The notes under the pieces: generated by a model
Database searches by the model: none
Seen by the model: the letters and a program-made list of their open reading frames with translations, nothing else
Told to the model about the DNA's origin: nothing
NCBI GenBank assembly: GCA_033765345.1
Contig: JANRIC010000136.1
Coordinates: forward strand, 1 to 64,000
Origin: JANRIC01 sp033765345
GTDB taxonomy: Bacteria > Bacteroidota > Bacteroidia > Cytophagales > Microscillaceae
Reading direction: 5' to 3'
Length of the DNA stretch: 64,000 nt
Made by a program: the position numbers and the translations under genes
Shown: one piece after another, positions 33,737 through 42,825 of the stretch
How the letters are laid out: the number at the start of each line of letters is the position of its first letter
Position numbering within the stretch: the first letter of the stretch is position 1

Positions 33737-34834
33737 TCAGACATTGAATCTGAAGTGCATGATATCGCCGTCTTCTACAATATATTCTTTACCTTCTACG
33801 GCTATTTTTCCGGCATCTTTACAGGCTGTTTCGGTTTTGTAGTGTTGGTAATCTTTGATTTTGATTACTTCAGCCCGGATGAACCCTTTTTCAAAATCGC
33901 TATGAATGACTCCTGCTGCTTCAGGGGCTTTGGCACCTTTGCGAACCGTCCAGGCTCGCACTTCTTTGACACCAGCCGTAAAGTAGGTAATGAGGTTCAA
34001 GATTTCGTACGATGCCCGAATAAGTCGATTCAGTCCGGACTCTTCCAATCCATATTCGGCCAGAAACTCTGCTTTTTCTTCTTCTTCGGTGAGTTCAGCT
34101 ATTTCAGCTTCCAGGGCGGCACTCACCATGACTACCTGTGCTCCTTCGGCAGTAGCGACTTCCTTGAGGGCTTTGACAAAATCATTTCCGGTATGAATGG
34201 AAGCCATATCTACATTCGCCACATAGATTACTGGTTTGATGGTTAGCAAATTTAAATCACTGATCAGTGTTTTATCCTCTGGGCTTAGATCGGCGTGGCG
34301 GGCATTTTTACCGCTTTCTAGAGTTTCTTTGACGTTTTTGTACACATCAAACGTTTTTTTGGCATCTTTATCGCCGCTGTTGGCAATTTTACGCACACGT
34401 TCAATGCGTTTATCTACGGATTCCAGGTCTTTGATCTGTAGCTCAGTATCGATGACTTCTTTATCGCTGACAGGGTCTACCTTTCCGTCTACGTGTACAA
34501 TATTGGGATCATCAAAGCAACGGACAACGTGGATGATGGCATCTACTTCGCGAATATTTGCCAAAAATTGATTCCCAAGCCCTTCCCCTTTGCTAGCTCC
34601 TTTGACCAGTCCGGCAATATCCACAAACTCGATAATGGTAGGTACAATTTTTTCAGGGTGAACCAGCTCTGCCAGGATATTCAGGCGTTTATCCGGCACG
34701 GATACCACGCCTACATTTGGTTCAATTGTGCAAAAGGGATAATTGGCCGATTCGGCCTTGGCACTGGAAAGTGCATTAAACAAAGTAGATTTACCGACAT
34801 TTGGCAAGCCTACAATACCGCATTTCAAACCCAT
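33737..34834 (-). CDS. ychF: Redox-regulated ATPase YchF
   Basis: OBG-family P-loop NTPase that prefers ATP and interacts with ribosomes. From MGLKCGIVGLPNVGKSTLFN it has 365 residues, the usual length: Walker A GLPNVGKST, switch region DIAGLVKGASKGEGLGNQFL, an altered G4 motif (VANVDMA instead of NKxD, the known reason for ATP preference), and a C-terminal TGS domain (ITYFTAGVKEVRAWTVRKGA..EYIVEDGDIMHFRFNV). The reading frame stays open 41 codons further upstream, but that part has no family match and overlaps the AI-2E transporter gene. The transporter gene lies 53 bases upstream on the same strand. Confidence 0.96.
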   Translation of the reverse strand: MGLKCGIVGLPNVGKSTLFNALSSAKAESANYPFCTIEPNVGVVSVPDKRLNILAELVHPEKIVPTIIEFVDIAGLVKGASKGEGLGNQFLANIREVDAIIHVVRCFDDPNIVHVDGKVDPVSDKEVIDTELQIKDLESVDKRIERVRKIANSGDKDAKKTFDVYKNVKETLESGKNARHADLSPEDKTLISDLNLLTIKPVIYVANVDMASIHTGNDFVKALKEVATAEGAQVVMVSAALEAEIAELTEEEEKAEFLAEYGLEESGLNRLIRASYEILNLITYFTAGVKEVRAWTVRKGAKAPEAAGVIHSDFEKGFIRAEVIKIKDYQHYKTETACKDAGKIAVEGKEYIVEDGDIMHFRFNV

Positions 34835-34887
34835 AATACAATTTAAATTTTGAATTAATTCTTCTACATTTAGAAATCCAGAGATCA

Positions 34888-36009
34888 TCAAAGGTGTTTT
34901 TCCTTGTGAGTTCGGAAAATGTAATACTGCCGATAGCCCACATTCAACTCTAGCCAAGAGACTTTCAAAATAGTATACACAGGAATAGCTGTGATCATTC
35001 CCAAAGCTCCTGCAATCGCTGCACCCGCAAAGATACTAATAAAAATCTCGAGTGGATGGGCTTTAACGCTTTTTGAGAAAATAATCGGTTGAAGTAGGGC
35101 ATTGTCAATCATCTGGGCAACGGCAAATACCGAAGTGACTTTAATCATTAAAAAAATATAATCACTCAGTGCAACAGCAGCACTCGGGGTAGAAATAACG
35201 ACAATGATTCCAAAAATATATCCTAATGCCGGACCCAGATAAGGAATCAGATTGATTAAAGCAGCAAATACGGCAATGGTCAGGGCATACCTGATTTCTA
35301 AAATCGCCAAACCCAAAGCCATAATGGTAAATAAAATGCCCACCTGTAGAAGCAAGCCAATCAGATAATTAGACAATAATTTCTCGATTTTATAAAAAGT
35401 GGTCACTACTACCTCAAAATACGCATTGGGAATCATCGCCAACATACTTCGACGAATAATCCCTTTTTCGTACAAAAGAAAAAAAGTGATAAAACTTACG
35501 GATAAAAAATAAACAAAGATTTTACCAGCAAAGCCCAACATATACCCGAAAAACTCCCGGATACGCGAACCAGTATCTTTTGAATTGGCTCCCAGAAACT
35601 GATTCTCCAGATTTTCTCTGATAAAGCCTGGGTGGATGTCTTCTGCCCTGAAATGATCGATAATATAATTTTCTACCAGCGTAATATCATCCCTTATTTC
35701 AGCAGAAAGCACCTCATAATCAATACTTTGCAAAACGTGAATCTGATCAACAATCAATGGAACAAACAAAAGGATAAACATCAGGGGAACAGTTGCCAGG
35801 ATTAAAAAAGAAATAATCACTGCCAAAATACGAGGTATTTTGATTCTGAAAATTTCAAAATTATCCACATAATCTGTAATAGGGCGGATAATCGTAGCAA
35901 TAACTGCTGAAATGATCACATACAGGACAAGCTCCGAAAAAAACCACACAATCAGTCCGATAAATACGATCACAAGAAAGATATTAAGTACAAATCTTTG
36001 GCTAAACAT
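34888..36009 (-). CDS. AI-2E family transporter (PerM/UPF0118)
   Basis: A 373-residue integral membrane protein with about eight helices: two at the start (FLVIVFIGLIVWFFSELVLY, AVIISFLILATVPLMFILLF), a hydrophilic loop of about 90 residues, and a C-terminal block of helices with the family signature LPYLGPALGYIFG (here INLIPYLGPALGYIFG) and AVAQMIDNALLQPIIFSKSV. The family covers TqsA-like exporters and membrane proteins of unknown substrate. It is probably cotranscribed with ychF and separated from the upstream PUR gene by a terminator. Confidence 0.9.
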   Translation of the reverse strand: MFSQRFVLNIFLVIVFIGLIVWFFSELVLYVIISAVIATIIRPITDYVDNFEIFRIKIPRILAVIISFLILATVPLMFILLFVPLIVDQIHVLQSIDYEVLSAEIRDDITLVENYIIDHFRAEDIHPGFIRENLENQFLGANSKDTGSRIREFFGYMLGFAGKIFVYFLSVSFITFFLLYEKGIIRRSMLAMIPNAYFEVVVTTFYKIEKLLSNYLIGLLLQVGILFTIMALGLAILEIRYALTIAVFAALINLIPYLGPALGYIFGIIVVISTPSAAVALSDYIFLMIKVTSVFAVAQMIDNALLQPIIFSKSVKAHPLEIFISIFAGAAIAGALGMITAIPVYTILKVSWLELNVGYRQYYIFRTHKEKHL

Positions 36010-36043
36010 AGGGCTTGGAGTTAGATCATAAAGCGAAATAAAA

Positions 36044-36069
36044 AACTCTTGATGTAAACACCAAGAGTT
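36044..36069 (-). terminator. Intrinsic terminator after the PUR-domain gene
   Basis: AACTCTTG at 36044-36051 pairs with CAAGAGTT at 36062-36069, followed on the minus strand by a T-tract (36036-36043). It lies 26 bases beyond the PUR-domain gene stop. Confidence 0.8.
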
Positions 36070-36094
36070 CTTTTAAAATCTTTGCTAAAACTAT

Positions 36095-36424
36095 TTAATC
36101 CCACTGTAGATTATCTTTTTCAGAGTCTTCAAAGTTGTTTTCTTCTTCGTCAAACTGAGAAAAATCAAAATCAGGCATCAATTCAGACTTCACGTGTTGA
36201 ACAGTATCTTTTAAAGCTTCTATAAATTTGTCAAAATCTTCTTTGTATAAGAAGATTTTATGCTTTTCATAAAAATACCCTTCATCTTTGTATCGTCTTT
36301 TGCTTTCTGTGATTGTTAAATAATAATCATTCGAGCGCGTAGATTTTACATCGAAAAAATACGTTCTCTTCCCCGCTCTTACTCTTTTAGAGTATAGTTC
36401 TACTTTTTCTTTGTTATCGTCCAC
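36095..36424 (-). CDS. PUR-family DNA/RNA-binding protein (DUF3276)
   Basis: A 109-residue protein of the bacterial PUR-alpha-like family, which forms dimers of a beta-beta-beta-beta-alpha fold that binds single-stranded nucleic acid. Visible are KVELYSKRVRAGKRTYFFDVK, NDYYLTITESKR and KHKIFLYKEDFDKFIEALKD, then a strongly acidic tail (DFSQFDEEENNFEDSEKDN). The family is typical of Bacteroidota and is usually highly conserved. It is a monocistronic gene, ended by its own terminator. Confidence 0.9.
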   Translation of the reverse strand: MDDNKEKVELYSKRVRAGKRTYFFDVKSTRSNDYYLTITESKRRYKDEGYFYEKHKIFLYKEDFDKFIEALKDTVQHVKSELMPDFDFSQFDEEENNFEDSEKDNLQWD

Positions 36425-36503
36425 TGTCCTATTAAATTTGAGTTAATCCTGGGGTAAAATTATAACATAAATCTCTAGTAACAAAAGACTTTTGGTAATA
36501 AAA

Positions 36504-36536
36504 TTGTTATTTTAACAAAATTATTTAATAATTTTG
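36504..36536 (+). promoter_or_regulatory. Promoter for the rlpA-DUF58 pair
   Basis: TTG at 36504-36506 and TAATTTTG at 36529-36536 fit the -33/-7 pattern, with a rather long 22-bp spacer. Transcription would start about 37 bases before the rlpA ATG. Confidence 0.5.
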
Positions 36537-36579
36537 AATATCAAGTGAAGCCAAAGACGAAGCTCATTCAGCACATTTT

Positions 36580-37311
36580 ATGAATTATAAAGCACTGTTC
36601 TCTCTTTTGTTATTCCTATTTTTATATACTGATATTCAGGCACAATACGGACCAGGCTTTAAAGAAACAGGGGTAATTTCTTACTTTACCGACAAAGTAG
36701 CCGACCGTACCACTGCCAATGGTGAAAAATTTGACAACGAAGCCCTAGTAGCTTGTCATAATCAAATACCTTTTAATAGCAAGGTGAAGGTAACCAATCT
36801 GGCCAACGGCAAATCGGTAATCGTAAGAATCAATGACCGCGGCCCTTATGCCTATGGAAGAATTATGGATATTTCAAAAGCAGCCGCTAAAAAAATTGAT
36901 CTGATCTTAACCGGAATCGCCAAAGCTCAAATCGAGGTAATTCCTGAAAAAGAAAAACAACCCATTCTGGCTGAGGAAGAGCCTGATACCAAAACTCCGG
37001 TCAAATCAGAAAGCAACTACCAAGTAGGAAAAACTTACAGCCGCTGGGGAACAGTCCGCGAACCCAAAGGATATGGTGTACAAGCAGGCGGTTTCACCAA
37101 TATCAATGCAGCTTTAGAATTTTGTAAACTCTTAAAAGACAAAGGTCTTGAAGAAAATAAACTTTTCATTCAGGTCGTATTGCGTGAAGGAGCAAAGTTT
37201 TTTAAAATCATAGTCGGAGAATTTGCAACAGCTCTTGAGACCTCCGACCTCAAAGAAGATATCCGAAAAAAGACAGGACAAACTTGTTTTACCACTACCC
37301 ATCTTAAATAA
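36580..37311 (+). CDS. rlpA: RlpA-like septal ring protein with SPOR domain
   Basis: A 243-residue secreted protein with a signal peptide (LLFLFLYTDIQAQ). Residues about 28-115 are a double-psi beta-barrel RlpA domain (GVISYFTDKVADRTTANGEKFD.., the Asp in VRINDRGPYAYGRIMDISKAAA). Residues about 155-243 are a SPOR domain (YGVQAGGFTNINAALEFCKL) that binds denuded peptidoglycan glycan strands at division sites. RlpA acts as a lytic transglycosylase in Pseudomonas and as a septal protein in E. coli. The DUF58 gene follows by 13 bases, so they are likely cotranscribed. Confidence 0.9.
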   Translation: MNYKALFSLLLFLFLYTDIQAQYGPGFKETGVISYFTDKVADRTTANGEKFDNEALVACHNQIPFNSKVKVTNLANGKSVIVRINDRGPYAYGRIMDISKAAAKKIDLILTGIAKAQIEVIPEKEKQPILAEEEPDTKTPVKSESNYQVGKTYSRWGTVREPKGYGVQAGGFTNINAALEFCKLLKDKGLEENKLFIQVVLREGAKFFKIIVGEFATALETSDLKEDIRKKTGQTCFTTTHLK

Positions 37312-37324
37312 ATTTTATCCTTCT

Positions 37325-38254
37325 ATGGCAAAAAGAGATTTTAGTATCAGTAACCTCAAACAGGTTCGAGAGTTCGGCAACATTGAGTTTTTGGCCAAAC
37401 AATTGGTGGAAGGTTTTATCACTGGCCTACACCGCTCCCCTTTTCACGGTTTTTCGGTAGAATTTGCCGAACACCGCCTTTATAACACCGGAGAAAGTAC
37501 CCGCCACATCGACTGGAAAGTGTATGCCAAAACAGACCGGCTGTTTATCAAACGTTATGAAGAAGAAACCAACCTGCGTTGTCAGGTTTTGCTCGATATT
37601 TCTTCCTCGATGTATTATCCGCAAGAGTCTAACGGTAAGCTGACTTTCAGCATTTTAGCGGCTTCTGCCCTCGCTTATATGCTCCAAAAACAACGAGATG
37701 CCGTAAGTTTGTGTACTTTCCACGATGAAATCGAGCTGCATACCCAGACCAAATCTACCCCTTCACATATTCATAAACTTTTTGTAACCCTTGAAAATTT
37801 ATTAAAATCCTCAGACCAAAAAAGAGGCAAAAAAACCTCAGTCGCCGAAACGATCCACAAAATCGCCGATAAGATCAGCCGACGTTCTCTGGTGATTATT
37901 TTCAGTGATATGTTTGATAATTCTGAAGACTCCGAAAACCTATTTTCTGCTCTTCAGCATCTCAAGCACAATCAACACGAGGTGTTGCTTTTTCACGTAA
38001 ATGATAAAAAAACCGAAGAAGAATTTGATTTTGAAGAAAGACCCCACGAATTTATAGACCTCGAAACAGGCGAGCGGGTCAAACTTCAACCCTCTGAAAT
38101 CAGGGATTTTTATCAGCAAAAAGTCAAGGAATACTACAAATCTCTCAAGCTCAAATGTGGGCAATACAAAATTGACTTTATCGAGGCTGATATCAAACAC
38201 GGCTTCGATCAGATTTTATACGCTTACCTCGTCAAAAGAAGCAAGATGAAATAA
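37325..38254 (+). CDS. DUF58 domain protein (MoxR-associated, vWA-like)
   Basis: 309 residues from the ATG MAKRDFSISNLK; the frame is open further upstream within rlpA but that part has no match. The DUF58 signature is clear: YNTGESTRHIDWKVYAKTD, KRYEEETNLRCQVLLDISSSMYY (MIDAS-like DxSxS) and RRSLVIIFSDMFDN. Such proteins act with MoxR AAA+ ATPases in envelope stress and co-occur in the BatA-BatD operons of Bacteroidota. No moxR or bat gene is adjacent here. It ends 23 bases before the convergent guaC. Confidence 0.88.
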   Translation: MAKRDFSISNLKQVREFGNIEFLAKQLVEGFITGLHRSPFHGFSVEFAEHRLYNTGESTRHIDWKVYAKTDRLFIKRYEEETNLRCQVLLDISSSMYYPQESNGKLTFSILAASALAYMLQKQRDAVSLCTFHDEIELHTQTKSTPSHIHKLFVTLENLLKSSDQKRGKKTSVAETIHKIADKISRRSLVIIFSDMFDNSEDSENLFSALQHLKHNQHEVLLFHVNDKKTEEEFDFEERPHEFIDLETGERVKLQPSEIRDFYQQKVKEYYKSLKLKCGQYKIDFIEADIKHGFDQILYAYLVKRSKMK

Positions 38255-38277
38255 TAGACATCAGAATTTAGTCTTTA

Positions 38278-39315
38278 TCAGGAAAAAACTTCGTTGTGTT
38301 GCTCCATGACGCGGATAAAAGTAGTGCGTTTGGTCAATTCTTTTAGCCTGGAAGCTCCTACATAAGTGCAGGTAGAGCGTATCCCACCCAGGATATCCTG
38401 TACAGTAGTAGTCACAGGGCCTCGATAAGCCACTTCTACGGTTTTACCTTCTGAAGCACGGTATTCAGCCACTCCTCCGGCGTATTTATCCATCGCCGTA
38501 GAAGAACTCATTCCATAAAAAAGTTTGTATTTTTTACCATCTCGCTCTATCAGTTCTCCGGCACTTTCATCATGACCCGCAAACATCCCTCCTAGCATCA
38601 CAAAATCCGCTCCCCCTCCAAAGGCTTTGGCCACATCGCCCGGAGTTTTGCAGCCTCCATCAGAGATAATTTGCCCGCCAAGCCCGTGCGCTGCATCGGC
38701 ACACTCGATAATGGCCGAAAGCTGCGGATAACCCACCCCAGTTTTGATACGAGTGGTACACACCGAACCAGGGCCGATGCCTATTTTGATCACGTCAGCA
38801 CCTGAAAGCAAGAGTTCTTCTACCATTTCGCCAGTAACTACATTGCCTGCAAAGATTACTTTATCGGGGTATTTTTCCCTTACTGCTCTGACAAACCTGA
38901 CAAAATGCTCTGAATAACCGTTGGCCACATCAATACAGATAAAACGTAACATGGGGAACTCTCGCAGGATGAGCCCCAGTTTTTCGGCATCTGCCTGGCT
39001 GGTACCTGTGCTGAGGGCGATATATTCAACCATATTTTCATCATGATTTCGAATAAAGGTATTCCAAGCATCAAGAGAATAATGCTTATGAATGGTTGTA
39101 AATAGCCTGTTTTCAGCAAGTACCTTGGCCATTTCAAAAGTGCCGACGGTGTCCATATTGGCAGCAATCACTGGGATACCTTCCCAATCAGAAGCTCCGT
39201 GAAGGAATTTGAATCTACGAAGCAGGCTCACCTCTGAGCGAGATTTGAGGGTAGATCGTTTGGGTCGGATCATTACATCTTTGAAGCCCAGTTTGATGTC
39301 AGTTTCTATACGCAT
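38278..39315 (-). CDS. guaC: GMP reductase
   Basis: Converts GMP to IMP with NADPH, releasing ammonia, in purine salvage. At 345 residues it has the GuaC length and lacks the CBS domains of IMP dehydrogenase. Motifs are FKDVMIRPKRSTLKSRSEV, PVIAANMDTVG, the catalytic loop IGPGSVCTTRIKTGVGYPQ with its Cys near residue 185, SDGGCKTPGDVAKAF and YRGPVTTTVQDILGG. It is monocistronic, with its own promoter. Confidence 0.95.
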   Translation of the reverse strand: MRIETDIKLGFKDVMIRPKRSTLKSRSEVSLLRRFKFLHGASDWEGIPVIAANMDTVGTFEMAKVLAENRLFTTIHKHYSLDAWNTFIRNHDENMVEYIALSTGTSQADAEKLGLILREFPMLRFICIDVANGYSEHFVRFVRAVREKYPDKVIFAGNVVTGEMVEELLLSGADVIKIGIGPGSVCTTRIKTGVGYPQLSAIIECADAAHGLGGQIISDGGCKTPGDVAKAFGGGADFVMLGGMFAGHDESAGELIERDGKKYKLFYGMSSSTAMDKYAGGVAEYRASEGKTVEVAYRGPVTTTVQDILGGIRSTCTYVGASRLKELTKRTTFIRVMEQHNEVFS

Positions 39316-39338
39316 AAAAATAAAAAGCTTAGTACATT

Positions 39339-39369
39339 CAAATCTATGGTTTAATCCTCAAATATCCAA
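39339..39369 (-). promoter_or_regulatory. Promoter for guaC
   Basis: On the minus strand, TTG (39367-39369) is followed after 20 bp by TAGATTTG (39339-39346), an exact -33/-7 pair. The leader would be about 17 bases. Confidence 0.65.
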
Positions 39370-39468
39370 CCGACTCTATGTGAAGAAATCTATAAGGAAT
39401 GAACCTGATTTACAATTATTCGATTAAATTGGGGCAGTATTTGAATAAATAAAATGATTTAAATATAT

Positions 39469-40713
39469 ATGAGACAAACGATTTCATTCATTGGCATAGT
39501 CTTCATTTTCGCGATGCCTGTTTTTTCACAAATCCACAAAAATCTAAGCGAAACACAGCTTAAAAAATTAGCCGACAAACTGGCTCACCAATTTATTATC
39601 ACCGATGGGCACGTAGACCTCCCCTACCGCCTAAGAACCCAAAACTTCAGACCAGTCAAAGAATATCTGGGCATTCCGATCAAAACCAAAGAAGGAGACT
39701 TCGACTATGAAAGAGCTAAAAAAGGTGGATTGGATGCGCCTTTTATGTCTATTTTTATCCCATCAAGCTACCAGGAAAGCGGCGGCGCAAAAAAGCTGGC
39801 AGATTCACTCATTAATATGGTTCAATCTATCGCAAAAGCACACCCCGATAAATTTGCCTTAGCTACTTCTCCGGCAGAGGTAGAAAAGAATTTTAAAGCA
39901 GGAATCATTTCATTGCCTATGGGGATGGAAAACGGTGCAGGCATAGAAAATGACCTCAAAAATCTGGAATATTTTTATCAAAGAGGTATTCGATACATTA
40001 CGCTCACGCATTCTACACCCAATTTGATCTGCGACTCATCGTATGATCCGAATCGTAAGTGGAACGGACTGAGCCCTTTTGGTCAGGAAGTGGTGCTTGA
40101 AATGAATCGACTAGGAATTATGATAGATATTTCACACGTATCGGACAGTACATTTTATCAAGTGCTGAAAATCAGCCGGACACCTGTAATCGCCTCCCAT
40201 TCTTCGTGTAGAAAGTTTACGCCGGGCTTTGAGCGCAACATGAGCGATGACATGATCCAGGCTTTAAGCAAACAAGGCGGTGTGATACAGATCAATTTCG
40301 GTTCTATATTCTTGGATGGCACTTCCAATGAAGCATATTATGCCAAAAAAGAGGAATTAGATCAAATCCTAAAAGATAAAGGATTGAGTACCGATGATCC
40401 CCGTTCCGAAGCTGTCATCAGTCAATTTGAAAAAGACAATCCGGTACTTTTTTCGGATGTAATACGTGTTGCCGATCATATAGATCACGTGGTGAAACTT
40501 GCCGGAATAGATCACGTGGGGCTGGGTTCGGATTTTGACGGAGTAGGAGATTCGCTTCCGGTTGGCTTAAAAGACGTATCACAATACCCCAATCTGATCT
40601 ACGAATTGCTAAAAAGAGGATATGATGAAGAAGCCATCGCCAAGATCTGTTATAAGAATGTATTTAGGGTATGGAAGCAAGCAGAAGAAATAGCCCTTCA
40701 AATGAAAAATTAG
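39469..40713 (+). CDS. Membrane dipeptidase (peptidase family M19)
   Basis: A 414-residue zinc dipeptidase of the renal dipeptidase family with a signal peptide (IVFIFAMPVFSQ), so it acts in the periplasm or on the surface. The binuclear metal site is seen as H-x-D in ITDGHVDLPYRLR, the bridging Glu in GMENGAG, the His in TLTHSTPNLICDSS, the next His in VIASHSSCRKF, and the Asp in VGLGSDFDGVGD. It probably releases amino acids from dipeptides, including D-residue dipeptides. It is monocistronic and ends at a strong bidirectional terminator. Confidence 0.93.
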   Translation: MRQTISFIGIVFIFAMPVFSQIHKNLSETQLKKLADKLAHQFIITDGHVDLPYRLRTQNFRPVKEYLGIPIKTKEGDFDYERAKKGGLDAPFMSIFIPSSYQESGGAKKLADSLINMVQSIAKAHPDKFALATSPAEVEKNFKAGIISLPMGMENGAGIENDLKNLEYFYQRGIRYITLTHSTPNLICDSSYDPNRKWNGLSPFGQEVVLEMNRLGIMIDISHVSDSTFYQVLKISRTPVIASHSSCRKFTPGFERNMSDDMIQALSKQGGVIQINFGSIFLDGTSNEAYYAKKEELDQILKDKGLSTDDPRSEAVISQFEKDNPVLFSDVIRVADHIDHVVKLAGIDHVGLGSDFDGVGDSLPVGLKDVSQYPNLIYELLKRGYDEEAIAKICYKNVFRVWKQAEEIALQMKN

Positions 40714-40718
40714 GTATA

Positions 40719-40754
40719 AAAAGTGTACGCTAAAAATAAAGAGCGTACACTTTT
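40719..40754. terminator. Bidirectional intrinsic terminator
   Basis: A perfect 13-bp stem, AAAAGTGTACGCT at 40719-40731 with AGCGTACACTTTT at 40742-40754, between the convergent dipeptidase and phasin-like genes. Confidence 0.88.
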
Positions 40755-40775
40755 CAAAAAAATGAATTAAAAAAT

Positions 40776-41348
40776 TTAGGCAAGCTTTGCAGGCTTCCAC
40801 ATTTCAACCATTTTATGAGTCATTTCTTTGGCATAATCCACACTGAATACTTCGGTAAAGTTTACAGGCTTACCAAAATTTTCAGTAAAATAATGACTTA
40901 CTTCAATTACATTTTCCTGTAATTTTTTGACGTTCGCAGTAAGGATTTCATTCAATTCTTTCAGATCATTGGCTTTCACAGTAGTTTTCAAGGCACCAAA
41001 CCACTCTTTGCCAAGATTTTGTTGAGCTTCCAAAGAAAGCTTCACCAATTCGGGAGCGTTATCAAATTTTACTTGCTCTTTTACTTTTTCAACGGCAGTT
41101 TCAAGTGTTTCCTCTTGTTTGTCCAGCCATTCAGAAAAATATGCTTTGGTTTTACCGAAGCTCTCACCCAACTTGAAGGTATCTGAAAAATTCTTGGAAT
41201 TTTCTACCAAGCTATCTACAAACTTGGTCTGGGTTTCAAGTAGGATATCAAATGCACCTTTGGTGGCTTCCGCAGTTGTATTTTTGATCTGCTCTTTGAC
41301 TTCAGTCGTAGTAGTTGCTGTAGTCTTTTCGTTGGAGTTTTTTGCCAT
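40776..41348 (-). CDS. Phasin-like amphipathic helical protein
   Basis: A 190-residue, almost wholly alpha-helical and charged protein without signal peptide. It starts with a Thr-rich low-complexity segment (EKTTATTTTEVKEQ), then long amphipathic helices (ILLETQTKFVDSLVENSKNF, LVKLSLEAQQNLGKEWFGAL). This is the pattern of phasin-family and similar granule-coat or stress proteins. No polyhydroxyalkanoate synthase is in the window, so a granule role is only a suggestion. It is monocistronic. Confidence 0.65.
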   Translation of the reverse strand: MAKNSNEKTTATTTTEVKEQIKNTTAEATKGAFDILLETQTKFVDSLVENSKNFSDTFKLGESFGKTKAYFSEWLDKQEETLETAVEKVKEQVKFDNAPELVKLSLEAQQNLGKEWFGALKTTVKANDLKELNEILTANVKKLQENVIEVSHYFTENFGKPVNFTEVFSVDYAKEMTHKMVEMWKPAKLA

Positions 41349-41723
41349 CGTGTTATCTGTTTAAAAGTTTGATGATACAATATTAAAACAGCAAGACTTA
41401 AAATTTCACTTTTTTTGAATAAAAAAACCACAAACAATTCAGAAACCTTATCAATTGATATAATACAAAATTTAAATTGTATTTTTTATATATTTCACCC
41501 TTGTTAGGTGAATTGATTTCAGGGTACTCAAAAATTGCACTTTGCCAAGAATTTTTATTGGTACAAGTTAGATATTGAGTTATTTTATAGCTGGTATAAA
41601 TCGTGCGGGCTTCATCCTATGAATGTTTTTTTAATAAAAATTAAGATCTTTTTTTGTCTTTATTCTATAATGTTTTAGTTTTGCATTCCAAAAAAATGAA
41701 TGGTGTATATTTCGAACTAAGAT
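41349..41723. other. Divergent intergenic region with the rpsT promoter
   Basis: About 375 bases separate the phasin-like gene and rpsT. It holds the rpsT promoter and a weak palindrome (TTCACC..GGTGAA near 41500); nothing else is recognised. Confidence 0.6.
41654..41683 (+). promoter_or_regulatory. Promoter for rpsT
   Basis: TTG at 41654-41656, a 19-bp spacer and TAGTTTTG at 41676-41683 match the Bacteroidota housekeeping consensus exactly. The leader to the rpsT ATG is about 35 bases. Confidence 0.78.
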
Positions 41724-41978
41724 ATGGCAAATCATAAATCTGCGTTAAAGAGAATCCGGGCAAATAAAAGAAAACGTTTGAGAAATCGCTTTCAGTTGAA
41801 AACTACACGTACTTTTGTAAAAAAACTGAGAGAAACTAAAGAAAAAGAAGTAGCAGAAAGTCTGTTGCTAAAGGTAAGTGCTATGTTGGATCGTTTAGCC
41901 AGAAAAAATATCATCCACAAAAATAAAGCAGCCAATAACAAATCCAAGTTGACTAAACTGGTAAGTAAAATGGCTTAG
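41724..41978 (+). CDS. rpsT: 30S ribosomal protein S20
   Basis: An 84-residue, strongly basic helical protein that binds 16S rRNA in the 30S body. It shows the family pattern MANHKSALKRIRANKRKRLR at the start and RKNIIHKNKAANNKSKLTKL at the end, where the usual bS20 ending aligns well. It has a perfect promoter and a strong terminator, so it is transcribed alone. Confidence 0.95.
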   Translation: MANHKSALKRIRANKRKRLRNRFQLKTTRTFVKKLRETKEKEVAESLLLKVSAMLDRLARKNIIHKNKAANNKSKLTKLVSKMA

Positions 41979-42011
41979 TTTTTCTTTGAAGTTTTTGTTC
42001 CTTAAAATTTT

Positions 42012-42044
42012 ACCACACTCTGAAAGTTTAGTGTGGTTTTTTTG
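42012..42044 (+). terminator. Intrinsic terminator after rpsT
   Basis: ACCACACT at 42012-42019 pairs with AGTGTGGT at 42030-42037, followed by a run of T. It is 33 bases beyond the rpsT stop. Confidence 0.88.
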
Positions 42045-42092
42045 TGTTCTTTGTATGCTTTGTGTAGATTGAGACCAAACTTTTTAATCTTT

Positions 42093-42803
42093 ATGAGTGC
42101 TGAGAACCCCGATAACAAGCATCTTCAAATTAAAAGCTGGGCAGAAGAAGATCGCCCTAGAGAAAAACTACTGCTCAAAGGAATCACTACGCTTTCGGAT
42201 GCCGAACTGATCGCTATTTTGATCGGCTCTGGTACTGTGGCCATGACTGCCGTCGAGCTTGCCAAGCATATCTTAAACAAGGCAGGCAATAACTTACACG
42301 AATTGGCCAAACTTACAGTCAAAGACCTGCAAAAATTTAAAGGGATCGGCGAAGCCAAAGCCATCAGCATTGTAAGTGCGCTTGAACTAGGTCGGCGGCG
42401 GAAAGAAAGCGATATGCTCAAACGTGACAAAATCACTTGCTCACAAGATACGTATGAATTGATGAAATCCAACCTACTTGATCTCAAGCATGAAGAGTTT
42501 TGGGTGATTTATCTCAACCAAGCCAATGTAGTGATCAAAAAAGAACGGATCAGCATAGGAGGTATCAGTGCTACGGTGGCAGATGTCAAAATTATTCTCA
42601 AAAAAGCACTGGAAGAACTATCTCAAGCGATCATCTTGGTGCATAATCATCCCTCAGGCAATTTGCGCCCTAGCAAGGCTGATGTAGATATCACCAAAAA
42701 AATCCGTGAAGGAGGGCATTGGTTGGATATACAAGTACTCGACCACGTCATTTTTAGTGACGAAAGTTATTTCAGCTTCGCCGACGAAGGTTATCTGATG
42801 TAA
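42093..42803 (+). CDS. radC: RadC-family JAB/MPN domain protein
   Basis: 236 residues from MSAENPDNKHLQIKSW; an ATG 60 bases earlier lies over the rpsT terminator and is unlikely. The N-terminal part has a helix-hairpin-helix (LQKFKGIGEAKAISIVSALEL) and the C-terminal JAB/MPN+ domain carries the metal motif AIILVHNHPSGNLRPSKADVD with Glu in LKHEEFWVIYLN. Named for DNA repair, but the true role of RadC proteins is unresolved; related genes occur on mobile elements. This copy lies among core genes. Confidence 0.92.
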   Translation: MSAENPDNKHLQIKSWAEEDRPREKLLLKGITTLSDAELIAILIGSGTVAMTAVELAKHILNKAGNNLHELAKLTVKDLQKFKGIGEAKAISIVSALELGRRRKESDMLKRDKITCSQDTYELMKSNLLDLKHEEFWVIYLNQANVVIKKERISIGGISATVADVKIILKKALEELSQAIILVHNHPSGNLRPSKADVDITKKIREGGHWLDIQVLDHVIFSDESYFSFADEGYLM

Positions 42804-42825
42804 GGTGCGAGGAGTCGGGTGTCAC

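Noticed and set aside
34835..34957. N-terminal extension of YchF by 41 residues
   Set aside because: The extension has no family match, overlaps the AI-2E transporter gene, and the protein aligns perfectly from MGLKCGIVGLPNVGKST.
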